From Sulfitobacter faviae (GTDB lineage Bacteria; Pseudomonadota; Alphaproteobacteria; Rhodobacterales; Rhodobacteraceae): a stretch of 64,000 bases of DNA. This document shows, in pieces, positions 54,464-62,202 of the stretch. Both the position numbers and the translations under genes were made by a program. Every line of letters begins with the position of its first letter. The stretch's first letter is position 1. The notes beneath the pieces were generated by a model, which was not told the origin of the DNA, ran no database searches, and saw nothing but the letters and a program-made list of their open reading frames with translations. The DNA is taken from contig NZ_PGFQ01000001.1 of NCBI RefSeq assembly GCF_029870955.1, positions 744,001-808,000 of the forward strand. Direction: 5' to 3'.

Positions 54464-55318
54464 TTATGCGCCGACCAACGTGCCGCCGTTCGGATGCAGC
54501 ACCTGGCCGCTCATATAAGATGAGTCCTCGCAGGCGAGGAACAGCAGTGACGGGGCCACCTCATTCGGCTGACCGGGGCGGCCAAGGGGGGTGTTTTCGC
54601 CAAATTCCTCAACCTTATCTGCCGGGAAGGAGGCCGGGATCAGCGGGGTCCAGATCGGCCCCGGGGCCACGCCGTTGACCAAAATACCCTTGGGCGCCAG
54701 CTTGCTCGCCATCGCCCGCAGGAAGGACAGGATCGCCCCTTTGGTCGATGCATAGTCGAGCAGTAGGTCCTGCCCCTTATAGGCGGTGATCGAAGTGACA
54801 CAGATGATCCGCGCGCCCTTTTTCAAATGCGGCAGCGTTGCTTGCGTCATCAGGATCATGCCGATGATATTGGTGCGGAACGTGCGTTCGATCTGCGCTT
54901 CTTCGATGTCTTCGAGGCTTTCCTGCGCGTGTTGTTCGCCCGCATCGTTGACGAGGATGTCGATCTTGCCAAAGCTCGCCATCGTGCGGCTTACGGCATC
55001 TTTGCAAAAGGCTTTCTCACCCACATCGCCCTCCAGCAACAGCGCCCGACGGCCCTCGGCTTCGACCAATCGCTTGGTCTCTTCCGCGTCGCGGCTTTCG
55101 TTGCGGTAGACGATGGCGACATCCGCCCCCTCCCGCGCATAGAGCAGCGCCGTGGCGCGGCCAATCCCGCTGTCGCCCCCGGTGATCAGCGCCACCTTAT
55201 CCTTAAGCCGGTCGGAACCGGGGTAGCGCGGGGTGTAATCGGGCGCGGGGTCCATCTTATGCTCCCGGCCGGGCTGGCTTTGCGGGCTGTCGAGGGCATC
55301 AAAATTCTGATCTGTCAT
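54464..55318 (-). CDS. SDR-family oxidoreductase (YhdG/YghA-like)
   Basis: The complete 284-residue protein has the extended N-terminus typical of stress-related SDRs (SQPGREHKMDPAPDYTPRYP). The cofactor site is VALITGGDSGIGRATALLYA, with NDAGEQHAQESL, a Ser before YKGQDLLLDYASTKGA (catalytic Tyr-x3-Lys) and a C-terminal YMSGQVLHPNGGTLVGA. It reduces carbonyls or oxidises alcohols with NAD(P)(H). It is the intact version of the truncated gene at 14,527-15,107. The start at 55,318 has an AGGAGCACG site. Confidence 0.88.
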   Translation of the reverse strand: MTDQNFDALDSPQSQPGREHKMDPAPDYTPRYPGSDRLKDKVALITGGDSGIGRATALLYAREGADVAIVYRNESRDAEETKRLVEAEGRRALLLEGDVGEKAFCKDAVSRTMASFGKIDILVNDAGEQHAQESLEDIEEAQIERTFRTNIIGMILMTQATLPHLKKGARIICVTSITAYKGQDLLLDYASTKGAILSFLRAMASKLAPKGILVNGVAPGPIWTPLIPASFPADKVEEFGENTPLGRPGQPNEVAPSLLFLACEDSSYMSGQVLHPNGGTLVGA

Positions 55319-55620
55319 AGCGTGCTCCTATCCTGCTACGGCCCAAAAATACGGGGCTTTCAAAAATTCAGTTTACCCAAATGCAATGTTTGCTTTGGCA
55401 AAATGGTTTCAATAAAGCGCGAGGATGAGAAAGAACTTGCTCATTGCTTTGACTGCCTGACCAGCCGCAGGGTACCGCTCGTACGATGCTTAGTTCGGTT
55501 CACCGCCCTCAAATGCGCGATCAGTTGCCAAGCAGAACGACGCCAAGGAACTTGGCACCAATTAGCTTAGTTCACTCCCAGACCAGTAGTTGGAGGGAGA
55601 CTGTCCGTCGTCATATAAAA
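55319..55620. other. Intergenic stretch between the SDR gene and element A
   Basis: About 300 bp of lower GC contain no ORF with family signatures. It presumably includes the SDR promoter. I see no clear inverted repeats or RNA gene. Confidence 0.5.
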
Positions 55621-55674
55621 TGGGACATCAGAGCGGCTTGAACTTTGGAGGCTCTGGTTCGTTTGCGTGATTGA

Positions 55675-56655
55675 TTATGCTGCTTGTTTTTGATGTTGCA
55701 AGCGGCGGCTTTGGATCGTCATTTTCTTGATCTTTTCCCTTTCTCTGATGATGGCTTTGTCACGTCCAAAATAGACGTCAGCGGGTGTGACGTTGCTCAG
55801 GCTCTCGTGGTAGCGCTGGTTGTTGTAATAGTCGACGAAGGCCCCGATCTGGCGTTCAAGATCGCCGGGCAGGTAGTAGTTTTCCAGTAGAACCCGGTTC
55901 TTCATGGTCTGATGCCAGCGCTCGATTTTGCCCTGGGTTTGCGGATGGAACGGCGCACCGCGAACGTGATCCATTTTCTGGTCCCCCAGCCATTTGGCCA
56001 GGTCGCCGGATATGTAGCACGACCCGTTGTCGCTGAGCAGGCGCGGCTTGTGTCGGACCACGGCTTGGTCGCAGCCAGACGCCGTAAGAGCCAGCTCAAT
56101 GGTGTCTGTCACGTCCTCGGCTCGCATGGTCGTGCAGAGCTTCCAGGCAATGATATACCGGCTGTAATCGTCCAGGATCGTGCTGAGGTAATACCAGCCC
56201 CAGCCGATGATCTTGAAGTAGGTGAAGTCGGTCTGCCACATCTGATTGATCGCCGTGGTTTTGTCCGAGAACTCATCGGCAGCCTTGATCACCACATACT
56301 CGGGTGCCGTGATCAGATCGGCAGCTTTCAGAATGCGGTAAGTCGATGATTCAGAGATAAAATACCGCTTCTCATCAGTATATTTGAGGGCCAGTTCGCG
56401 TGTGGTCAGCGCCTCATGTTCCAGCGCAAACTCGATCAGATCATCCCGCCGGTCCTGCGGAATACGGTTCCAGACCGACTTCGGCCGAGGCGCGCGGTCC
56501 GCCAATGCATCAAGGCCGCCTTCGACGTAGCGGTCATACCATCGGTAAAATGTCGTGCGCGGGATACCCAGCATATCAAGGGTCATTTTTGTGGGCAGGT
56601 GTGATCCCTCAACCGTGCGAATGATCTCAAGCTTCTCGGTTGCTGGATACCTCAT
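55675..56655 (-). CDS. IS3-family transposase OrfB, DDE integrase core (element A, copy 2)
   Basis: The complete 326-residue subunit has an N-terminal HTH (IPRTTFYRWYDRYVEGGLDA). Its DDE core has Asp in MWQTDFTYFKIIGWGWYYL, Asp in PRLLSDNGSCYISGDLAKWL and Glu in HPQTQGKIERWHQTMK. It overlaps OrfA by four bases. It is coding-complete, but one terminal repeat of its element is lost, so transposition as a unit is unlikely, although it could act on other copies in trans. Confidence 0.9.
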   Translation of the reverse strand: MRYPATEKLEIIRTVEGSHLPTKMTLDMLGIPRTTFYRWYDRYVEGGLDALADRAPRPKSVWNRIPQDRRDDLIEFALEHEALTTRELALKYTDEKRYFISESSTYRILKAADLITAPEYVVIKAADEFSDKTTAINQMWQTDFTYFKIIGWGWYYLSTILDDYSRYIIAWKLCTTMRAEDVTDTIELALTASGCDQAVVRHKPRLLSDNGSCYISGDLAKWLGDQKMDHVRGAPFHPQTQGKIERWHQTMKNRVLLENYYLPGDLERQIGAFVDYYNNQRYHESLSNVTPADVYFGRDKAIIREREKIKKMTIQSRRLQHQKQAA

Positions 56656-57026
56656 TCCTCGAGCTCCCCAGCCCCTGTCATGCTTTTTTTGAGCAGGCGG
56701 TTCTCAAGGGTTAGATCAGCCACGCATTCTTTCAGAGCCATGGCCTCGGATCGCAGATCCTTCACCTCAGGCGATGTCGCCTGACGCGCTGTGTCGCCGG
56801 AAAGGCGACGCTTTCCAGCCTCAAGGAATTCCTTCGACCAAGTATAATACAGGCTGTCAGAGATACCCTCGCGGCGACATAACGCCGAGATGCTTTCCTC
56901 CCCGCGCAATCCGGCCAAAACAATGCGGATCTTCTCCTCCGCCGAGTAGGTCTGGCGGGTCTTGCGGCGGATGTTTTTGACCAGCTTGTCAGCTGCGTCT
57001 TTCGATGTTCCGGGCTTCTTGTTCAT
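56652..57026 (-). CDS. IS3-family transposase OrfA (element A, copy 2)
   Basis: This 124-residue subunit is near-identical to the copy at 25,163-25,537, with the same HTH (ALCRREGISDSLYYTWSKEF) and C-terminal leucine-rich helix. The ribosome site AAGGAGCG precedes the ATG. The stop/start overlap with OrfB (ATGA) again suggests translational coupling. Confidence 0.88.
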   Translation of the reverse strand: MNKKPGTSKDAADKLVKNIRRKTRQTYSAEEKIRIVLAGLRGEESISALCRREGISDSLYYTWSKEFLEAGKRRLSGDTARQATSPEVKDLRSEAMALKECVADLTLENRLLKKSMTGAGELEE

Positions 57027-57118
57027 CTTCGCTCCTTAAAGGCTACGATGAATGACCTGCCCCCCGCGAAATCCCTCACCATGATGTAGAGTCTGCCCAA
57101 CCCTGGAGGAGCAGACGA

Positions 57119-57382
57119 ATGCGGAAGAGCCGTTTTACCGAGCCGCAGATTATCGGGATGATCAAGGAGCAAGAGGCAGGCATGCCGACGGCGGAGGTGT
57201 GCCGCAGGCACGGGCTCAGCCCGGCAACGTTCTACAAGCTGAAGTCCAAGTATGGCGGCATGGAGGTGTCGGAGGCCGCGAGGCTGAAGGCGCTGGAGGA
57301 CGAGAACGCCAAGCTGAAGCGGCTGCTGGCCGATACGATGCTGGACAATGTGGTTCTGAAGGATCTTCTGGGAAAGAGCTGA
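57119..57382 (+). CDS. IS3-family (IS407-like) OrfA of element B, copy 2
   Basis: The 87-residue HTH protein matches copy 1 except for two substitutions: [15 protein letters not shown] here versus TEAQIIG, and the last residue. The leucine-rich helix [20 protein letters not shown] is intact. OrfB overlaps in the -1 frame at the GGGAAAGAG tail. Confidence 0.87.
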   Translation: MRKSRFTEPQIIGMIKEQEAGMPTAEVCRRHGLSPATFYKLKSKYGGMEVSEAARLKALEDENAKLKRLLADTMLDNVVLKDLLGKS

Positions 57383-58355
57383 CGACGCTGACCAAGCGGC
57401 GAGAGGCGGCGCTCAGGGCGATGCGGGATCACGGCATCTCGCAGCGCCGGGCCTGTCGGCTTGTTGGTGTCGACCCAAAGACAGTCCGGCGCGAACGCCC
57501 GTCCCGCTGCCCGGCAGCACATGCACAGCATGTGCGAGAGGGGACTGCCCTGAGATCCGCAAGGAGATGCAGGAGATCGCCGGAAAGCGGCGCCGGTTCG
57601 GCTACCGCCGGATTGGCGTGTTGCTTGAGCGCAAGGGCATGAGAATGAACCACAAGAAACTGTATCGGCTCTACCGGGAAGAAGGGCTGTCAGTGAAGCG
57701 GCGGCGCGGCCGCAAGCGGGCCCGTGGAACGCGCTCCCCGATGCCGGAGGCTGCGTATCCCAATGCGCGCTGGTCTCTGGACTTCCTGGCTGACAGCTTC
57801 GGGGCATCCCGGAAATTCCGCATCCTGGCAGTGATAGACGATTGCAGCCGCGAAAACCTGTGCCTGATTGCTGACACCAGCATCTCCGGCGCGCGTGTTG
57901 CGCGTGAGCTGGATGCGCTGGTGCGGATCTACGGTAAACCCGGATGCATAGTCAGCGATCGAGCCATTGGAACGCCATTGGTCCGAGAGACAATGGCGAG
58001 GGGGACGGAGTTCACGAGCCGGGCCATTCTGAGGTGGGCCGATCAGAACGCAATTCCGTGGCACTATATCGACCCAGGGAAGCCGCAGCAGAACGCCTTT
58101 ATCGAGTCATTCAACGGCAGCATGCGCGACGAACTGCTGAACGAGGAGATATTTGACACCCTGGACGACGCCCGCCGGAAGCTGGCGCTCTGGCGTTACG
58201 ATTACAACACCGTCAGGCCGCACTCATCGCTCGGGAACAAAACACCGGCCGAAGCGCGCCGGACGCTTGAGCAATTTGAGGGCTCCGCGCCCGGCGCGCT
58301 TGCCAAGACCGAAACCCACGACTACCAAAATCAAACCCGCAGACTCTCGTCATGA
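57376..58355 (+). pseudogene. OrfB transposase of element B, copy 2 (38-bp insertion)
   Basis: The N-terminal part ([20 protein letters not shown]) is separated from the rest by a net 38-bp insertion after [10 protein letters not shown]. The frame then resumes at [20 protein letters not shown] and runs to the end with the first Asp ([10 protein letters not shown]) and the Glu region ([19 protein letters not shown]). Like copy 1, it has 14 extra-type residues after SD in place of the single Asn of SDNGTEF. The insertion breaks the frame, so the transposase cannot be made. Confidence 0.85.
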
Positions 58356-58572
58356 ACGAGGGACCAGTGGGGGCAGGTCATTATCTATGTCATGTGATCA
58401 GCTTGCTTGGCTGATATCTCGACGATCCGGTCCGCAAGTGCGCGACGAGACTCAATGAACCCGGCGGCGCTTGAGGGCGAAAGGCAGACTGCAACCGGTG
58501 CGTGTTGCTTGACTTGCCGGTGCTCCTAACACAGCTTGGCAGGACCGCCGGGGCAGAGTGATGGGGGAGTAG

Positions 58573-58893
58573 TTGATTAGAAACGTGAAAGATGGATTTG
58601 CCGAGATCGCCCTCTCGATCGCTGGTTCCATCGGTGTGGTGGGGTTAATTTCAGCTCTACTTGCCGCAAATGACGATAAATTAAAGGCAGGCACGGCCTT
58701 CGCAGGGTATTTCGAAGGTGGTCAGGTTGGTTTGACCATCTTGGCGGTATCAGGGGCCGCTTTTGGCGCTCTTCTCAGACATCCACAAAAAGATAAACTC
58801 GGTTCGTTTATCATGGGGATCATACTTCTTGCACCCATCATCGCGACGTCGCTGATCATCGGGCTCAATCCTGGTTTCGTCACAGGGGATTGA
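58573..58893 (+). CDS. Small three-helix membrane protein (first gene of the DGQHR operon)
   Basis: The 106-residue ORF starts with TTG behind a GGGGGAG site; a GTG 12 bp later is the alternative. It has three hydrophobic segments (EIALSIAGSIGVVGLISALL, VGLTILAVSGAAFGALL, SFIMGIILLAPIIATSLIIGL) joined by short charged loops. No family is recognised. Its stop overlaps the TTG of the next ORF (TTGA), which in turn overlaps the DGQHR gene, so all three should be translated together. Base composition here is visibly less GC-rich than in flanking regions, suggesting separate ancestry. Confidence 0.6.
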   Translation: MIRNVKDGFAEIALSIAGSIGVVGLISALLAANDDKLKAGTAFAGYFEGGQVGLTILAVSGAAFGALLRHPQKDKLGSFIMGIILLAPIIATSLIIGLNPGFVTGD

Positions 58894-59060
58894 CCGATAC
58901 GGTTCTGCTCATTCTTTGGTGCCTTTATGCACTTATTCACTTGATTTGGTTCATATTCATTGTGCGCAGCCCAACCGTTCCCAACGCCCAGGAAGCTGGC
59001 AGAGTGGAGATAAACCGCGTGAGCACTATGAAAGAAAGGGCATCAAACCGTGCGCAATGA
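58890..59060 (+). CDS. Small single-helix membrane protein (second gene of the DGQHR operon)
   Basis: This 56-residue frame starts at the TTG overlapping the previous stop and ends 10 bases into the next gene. The N-terminal half is one strongly hydrophobic helix (VLLILWCLYALIHLIWFIFI). The C-terminal half is polar and basic (NRVSTMKERASNRAQ). Overlap on both sides is the main evidence that it is real. It could be a membrane anchor, toxin-like peptide or small subunit for the DGQHR protein. No homologue is recognised by eye. Confidence 0.5.
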   Translation: MTDTVLLILWCLYALIHLIWFIFIVRSPTVPNAQEAGRVEINRVSTMKERASNRAQ

Positions 59061-60309
59061 AATCAAAGCCCCGATCATACTCCCAGTTTCCAAGGTCCAG
59101 CAGCCCATCGGGGAGTTCTACGTCGGAACAATGGACGCCCGGACCCTTACCAGAATTTCATACACAGAGATCCGCGCGTTTATTGAAGGCACACAAGATA
59201 CAATTGCGGGCATTCAGCGTGAGCGCTCGCAAAAGCGTATCGACGAGATAAGAAAGTATGTGAATCTGGATTACGCTACGTTTCCAACCTCTATCATTAT
59301 AGCAGTGGCTCCCGAGTGCACGCGTCTTGTCAATCACGATCCGGACATGACGCAAGAAGAGGCCCAGAAGTTCTTCGAAACAGAAGAGGAAGAAATCGAC
59401 GGGAATGCCCATGTTTTCAATCTGCTGCTGAACTCATACGGCGAAGAAGATAATGAGGCTGAAGACAGCGAAGATGATGGGGGCAAAACGACCTACATTC
59501 CTGTTGAAAAGATTGCCTTTATTATCGATGGCCAGCATCGGGTGGCGGGCCTGGAAGGCCTGGAAGACGATAGGGAGTTCGATGTCAACATTTCTGTCTT
59601 CGTCGGGGCTTCTGAAGCCGACAAAGCGGAGATTTTCGCACGCGTGAACCAATCACAAACGAAAGTGAACCAATCCCTCGTGGTTGACCTGGCATCCTAT
59701 TACGAAGAGCGAGGCCCGGTGAAGTTTGCGCACGAAGTCGTTCTGGCTATGAATTCCGATAAAGATGGGCCGCTCCACGACAAGGTGAAGCGCCTCGGGA
59801 AAGCCGATCCTGGCAAGGGGCGAATCCAAACACTGGCCCAAGCTACGGTCGCGAAGCCTTTAGTCGACTACATCACTTCGGACCCGGAAGCAGAGCGCAA
59901 CAAGCGATACAGGGGCATTTTCGGATCACGGCGCAAGCCAGATGCGTGGCGCAAGTTCATCTTCCAACCGTTTTACGATGAGGAAGACGATGGCGGAATG
60001 TTCCTGTGCCTGACTAACTATTTCGGCGCCGTGAAGGCGCGCTGGCCTGAGGTCTGGGACGACGCTCCCGCGGGCACGGTTCTCAACAGGACAACGGGCT
60101 ACGCGGCTCTCATGAAATTTCTGCGGCCGGTCTATCTGCATTACTGTAACGAACCCGGTCAAATCCTGACACGCAAAGACTGCGATGAAGTTTTCGCGAG
60201 GATCGACATCGACGCAAAAGACATCAACCGCGAAGTGTATTTGCCGGGTAGTTCTGGTGTTGGCAAGCTGTATCGCGAAATGATGGACTACATAGATTGG
60301 AAACCTTAG
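59050..60309 (+). CDS. DGQHR-domain (DndB-like) protein
   Basis: The 419-residue protein (GTG start, AAAGG site) has DGQHR at residues 160-164 in FIIDGQHRVAGLEGL. The companion motif is EIFARVNQSQTKVNQSLVVD, as in DndB and related proteins. An acidic stretch (about 115-150) separates N-terminal and core parts, and the C-terminal half (WRKFIFQPFYDEED onwards) is alpha-helical. DndB regulates phosphorothioate modification, and DGQHR proteins occur in several DNA-modification or defence loci. No dndCDE, dpd or methylase genes are here. It is overlapped by a small membrane-protein gene, an unusual arrangement. The family call is good; the function is unknown. Confidence 0.75.
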   Translation: MRNEIKAPIILPVSKVQQPIGEFYVGTMDARTLTRISYTEIRAFIEGTQDTIAGIQRERSQKRIDEIRKYVNLDYATFPTSIIIAVAPECTRLVNHDPDMTQEEAQKFFETEEEEIDGNAHVFNLLLNSYGEEDNEAEDSEDDGGKTTYIPVEKIAFIIDGQHRVAGLEGLEDDREFDVNISVFVGASEADKAEIFARVNQSQTKVNQSLVVDLASYYEERGPVKFAHEVVLAMNSDKDGPLHDKVKRLGKADPGKGRIQTLAQATVAKPLVDYITSDPEAERNKRYRGIFGSRRKPDAWRKFIFQPFYDEEDDGGMFLCLTNYFGAVKARWPEVWDDAPAGTVLNRTTGYAALMKFLRPVYLHYCNEPGQILTRKDCDEVFARIDIDAKDINREVYLPGSSGVGKLYREMMDYIDWKP

Positions 60310-60340
60310 CGAGGGTAAGAACTGGGCGCCCCGGAGACCG

Positions 60341-60655
60341 ATGGCTGAAGAGCTGTTCTTGTGCCTCATTGTCGCTGCCGCGTGGAGGTCATCATACTTG
60401 ATCCGCGGGGCAGCCCGTAACCAGAATGGCAAAGTCACCTGGAATCAGCCCATGATGTTCGGGGTCGGCGCCGCGATGCGGCATGTCCGCTTTTCGCCCG
60501 TCACGGCCAAGAAACTGCTCGGTCACAAATTTTTACTGGTATCGAGGGGCGGGAATGCGTTGCTGCTGCCCTGCTTTTCGTCAAAGCGACATCCGTCATT
60601 TGGTGAGACCAGGAAGGTTCGGACTGATTGCTCTTACGAACAAATCTATGAGTAA
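60341..60655 (+). CDS. Hypothetical ORF in the gap after the DGQHR gene
   Basis: A 104-residue frame opens 31 bp after the DGQHR stop, with GGAG 4 bp before its ATG. It has a short hydrophobic N-terminus (ELFLCLIVAAAWRSSYLIRG) and no known motif. Other frames of similar length overlap it, so it may be non-coding. The rest of the gap (60,656-60,782) shows nothing I can identify. Treat as tentative. Confidence 0.3.
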   Translation: MAEELFLCLIVAAAWRSSYLIRGAARNQNGKVTWNQPMMFGVGAAMRHVRFSPVTAKKLLGHKFLLVSRGGNALLLPCFSSKRHPSFGETRKVRTDCSYEQIYE

Positions 60656-60782
60656 GAGCTGGCGCTACGCGCTTCATAGGACCGACCATTCGTTCACAGC
60701 GCAGCATTCGTATTTGGCAACGGTACGAACTGAAGGACGGGTCGACTTGGCCTCGGCGGGTTATATCGCCTGTGTTGCACTC

Positions 60783-61892
60783 CTAAGTATTTGGAAAGTC
60801 TATGACAACGTCTTTTCCGAGGGTCAAACCCACGGCATTGCAAGCCGCCTGAATAATCCTCAGCTTCTCTCGATTGGCGATATTTGTCCCGATTAGCCAA
60901 CCATCAATAATCTCTTCCGCGCGAGCCAAATCTGGCCGCTTTGGGTAGATTTCCTCCGGTGAGCGCGCGATGTGATTGCGAGATTTGCCACGAGCAGCGC
61001 GTGCGATATCGACCATTCGATCGGGATACCGTTTCGCAATTTCACCAAGAATCTCCACCAGCGCTGACTTCGCCGTGTTAGTTGTTCTCGCCTCACCGAA
61101 AAGTTCGAAAGCAACCTGTCTACCACTGGAACTGGGTGAGCTGTTCGTCTTGGATGGCGTGACGAGCTTCGCGGGTCTAACTGAAGCCTCGACCGCTTTT
61201 GGCACCACGAGTTGGTCAACGCTCTTCGTGAGCGAAAGTGATTGAAGGAACGCCAAAACAGCAGTGCTGGACGGCCTGACGCCAGAAATCGCTTCAGTTT
61301 GGTCTTGAAGCAATTCTACCAGCAGCTCTTCCGGTTCCCCCACCAATGACTGCCATGCTTGTGGTATGCTGCGCTGTGCCTCTCGACGAGACCGCAGATC
61401 ACGGAAGTCCACATCAACCGCATCTCGGGCTTCACCCGTCCTCACCCTCTCTCTCTGAAGATAACGCCTGAATGTTTCCTCCAGCTGATTTTGGTCTCGC
61501 TCGACAAGGTGGAGCTTTTGAACTCGGCGCTGCGAGTAATCGCCCTCCCCTGGCGGGTAGTAGAAGCTCCATTCCCGGCCATCCGTGAGAACGCAAATCG
61601 GAACACCTTTGTGGAAAGCATACTCGAATAATTGTTTATCTCCGAAACCAGCGCGCCCCACCCCCTTGACCTCGATGAAGACGCTTGGCTGCCTCACGCC
61701 ACCAAAAAGGGCAAAATCTACCCGACCACCTGGCATCGAGAACTCCGGAACAATTTGAGCGGGGTCAGCATCATCCCACCCAAGTGACCGAAGGATTGGG
61801 AGGACGACACCAACCGAGACTGCGGCCTCGTTTTGGTATGCGCCTTCCTCAAGTCGTGAACGTATAGATTTGATGAGGTTTTCTAAGGACAT
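60783..61892 (-). CDS. PD-(D/E)XK nuclease-like protein (type I restriction R-subunit N-terminal-type domain)
   Basis: The first 150 residues of this 369-residue protein match the HsdR N-terminal/type IV restriction nuclease-like fold. NEAAVSVGVVLPILRSLGWD carries the leading Glu, GGRVDFALF the Asp at 59, and VFIEVKGVG the Glu-x-Lys at 74-76. QLFEYAFHKGVPICVLTDGR and EWSFYY follow. The catalytic core is therefore present. The rest is Ser/Pro-rich linker (about 235-250) and a helical C-terminal domain (about 255-369). It is convergent to the DGQHR operon. DNA cleavage or binding is inferred; a defence role is likely but unproven. Confidence 0.78.
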   Translation of the reverse strand: MSLENLIKSIRSRLEEGAYQNEAAVSVGVVLPILRSLGWDDADPAQIVPEFSMPGGRVDFALFGGVRQPSVFIEVKGVGRAGFGDKQLFEYAFHKGVPICVLTDGREWSFYYPPGEGDYSQRRVQKLHLVERDQNQLEETFRRYLQRERVRTGEARDAVDVDFRDLRSRREAQRSIPQAWQSLVGEPEELLVELLQDQTEAISGVRPSSTAVLAFLQSLSLTKSVDQLVVPKAVEASVRPAKLVTPSKTNSSPSSSGRQVAFELFGEARTTNTAKSALVEILGEIAKRYPDRMVDIARAARGKSRNHIARSPEEIYPKRPDLARAEEIIDGWLIGTNIANREKLRIIQAACNAVGLTLGKDVVIDFPNT

Positions 61893-62202
61893 TCGCCATC
61901 ATTGTTGCGGCTTGGTTCACTTTGCAAGTCTCCAAGAACACGTTCTGCCGCCCCATATGACCAAGAGTTTGGCATCACCTAAGTTCAAAACGCCTTTCAG
62001 TCGAAAGCCTTCTGCCCCCACGTCCAAGGAAAGGGCTGAACCCACCGATATATGACGTCAAGGTGGCAAAAGACACCAATACTGGGAAATTGGCCATTTA
62101 TACGCGCCAAATGGCCAAAACTTTTGGGGTGTCCGCAAACTGTGTTGGTGCGCTTCGTTATTTTGAAGAAAGGCCTATATTATTCCGCTTTTCCCGCGGA
62201 GG
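61893..62202. other. Intergenic stretch with a strong inverted repeat
   Basis: About 310 bp separate the nuclease start from the transposase. The visible structure is a perfect inverted repeat, TTGGCCATTT at 62,090-62,099 and AAATGGCCAA at 62,109-62,118, with 9 bp between. It could be an operator for either side or part of the IS end. No gene is convincing. Confidence 0.5.

Larger units (their letters stand above)
52536..55044. repeat. Long direct repeat, copy 2 (2.5 kb; copy 1 at 12,598-15,107)
   Basis: It is in the same orientation as copy 1. This copy keeps intact flanks (SRPBCC gene to the left, full SDR gene to the right), so it is the better representative of the original block. Differences cluster at the two ends, such as several substitutions between 54,830 and 55,010, while the centre is almost identical to copy 1. 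Confidence 0.93.
55621..57052 (-). mobile_element. IS3-family element A, copy 2, cut at its left end
   Basis: The outer end begins TGGGACATCAGAGCGG, sharing TGGGACA with the left end of copy 1. Both transposase genes are complete. The other end stops at 57,052 within the leader upstream of orfA, where element B begins. About 45 bp of element A, including its terminal repeat, are missing and are not found beyond element B. It is inverted relative to copy 1. Confidence 0.85.
57053..58380 (+). mobile_element. IS3-family (IS407-like) element B, copy 2, 1,328 bp
   Basis: It is bounded by TGACCTGCCCCCC at 57,053 and its inverted partner (one C shorter) ending at 58,380. It is inverted relative to copy 1. 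It is 38 bp longer than copy 1 because of a hairpin-rich insertion at about 57,502-57,543. Flanks (GATGAA and TTATCT) show no target duplication. Confidence 0.88.

Noticed and set aside
25097..58380. A composite transposon bounded by element A/B pairs
   Set aside because: Both copies of A are truncated, at different ends. No target duplications or intact outer ends bound the segment.
59050..60309. A DNA phosphorothioation (dnd) system
   Set aside because: Only a DndB-like DGQHR protein is present. There is no cysteine desulfurase, DndC, DndD or DndE-like gene, so a dnd system is not supported.
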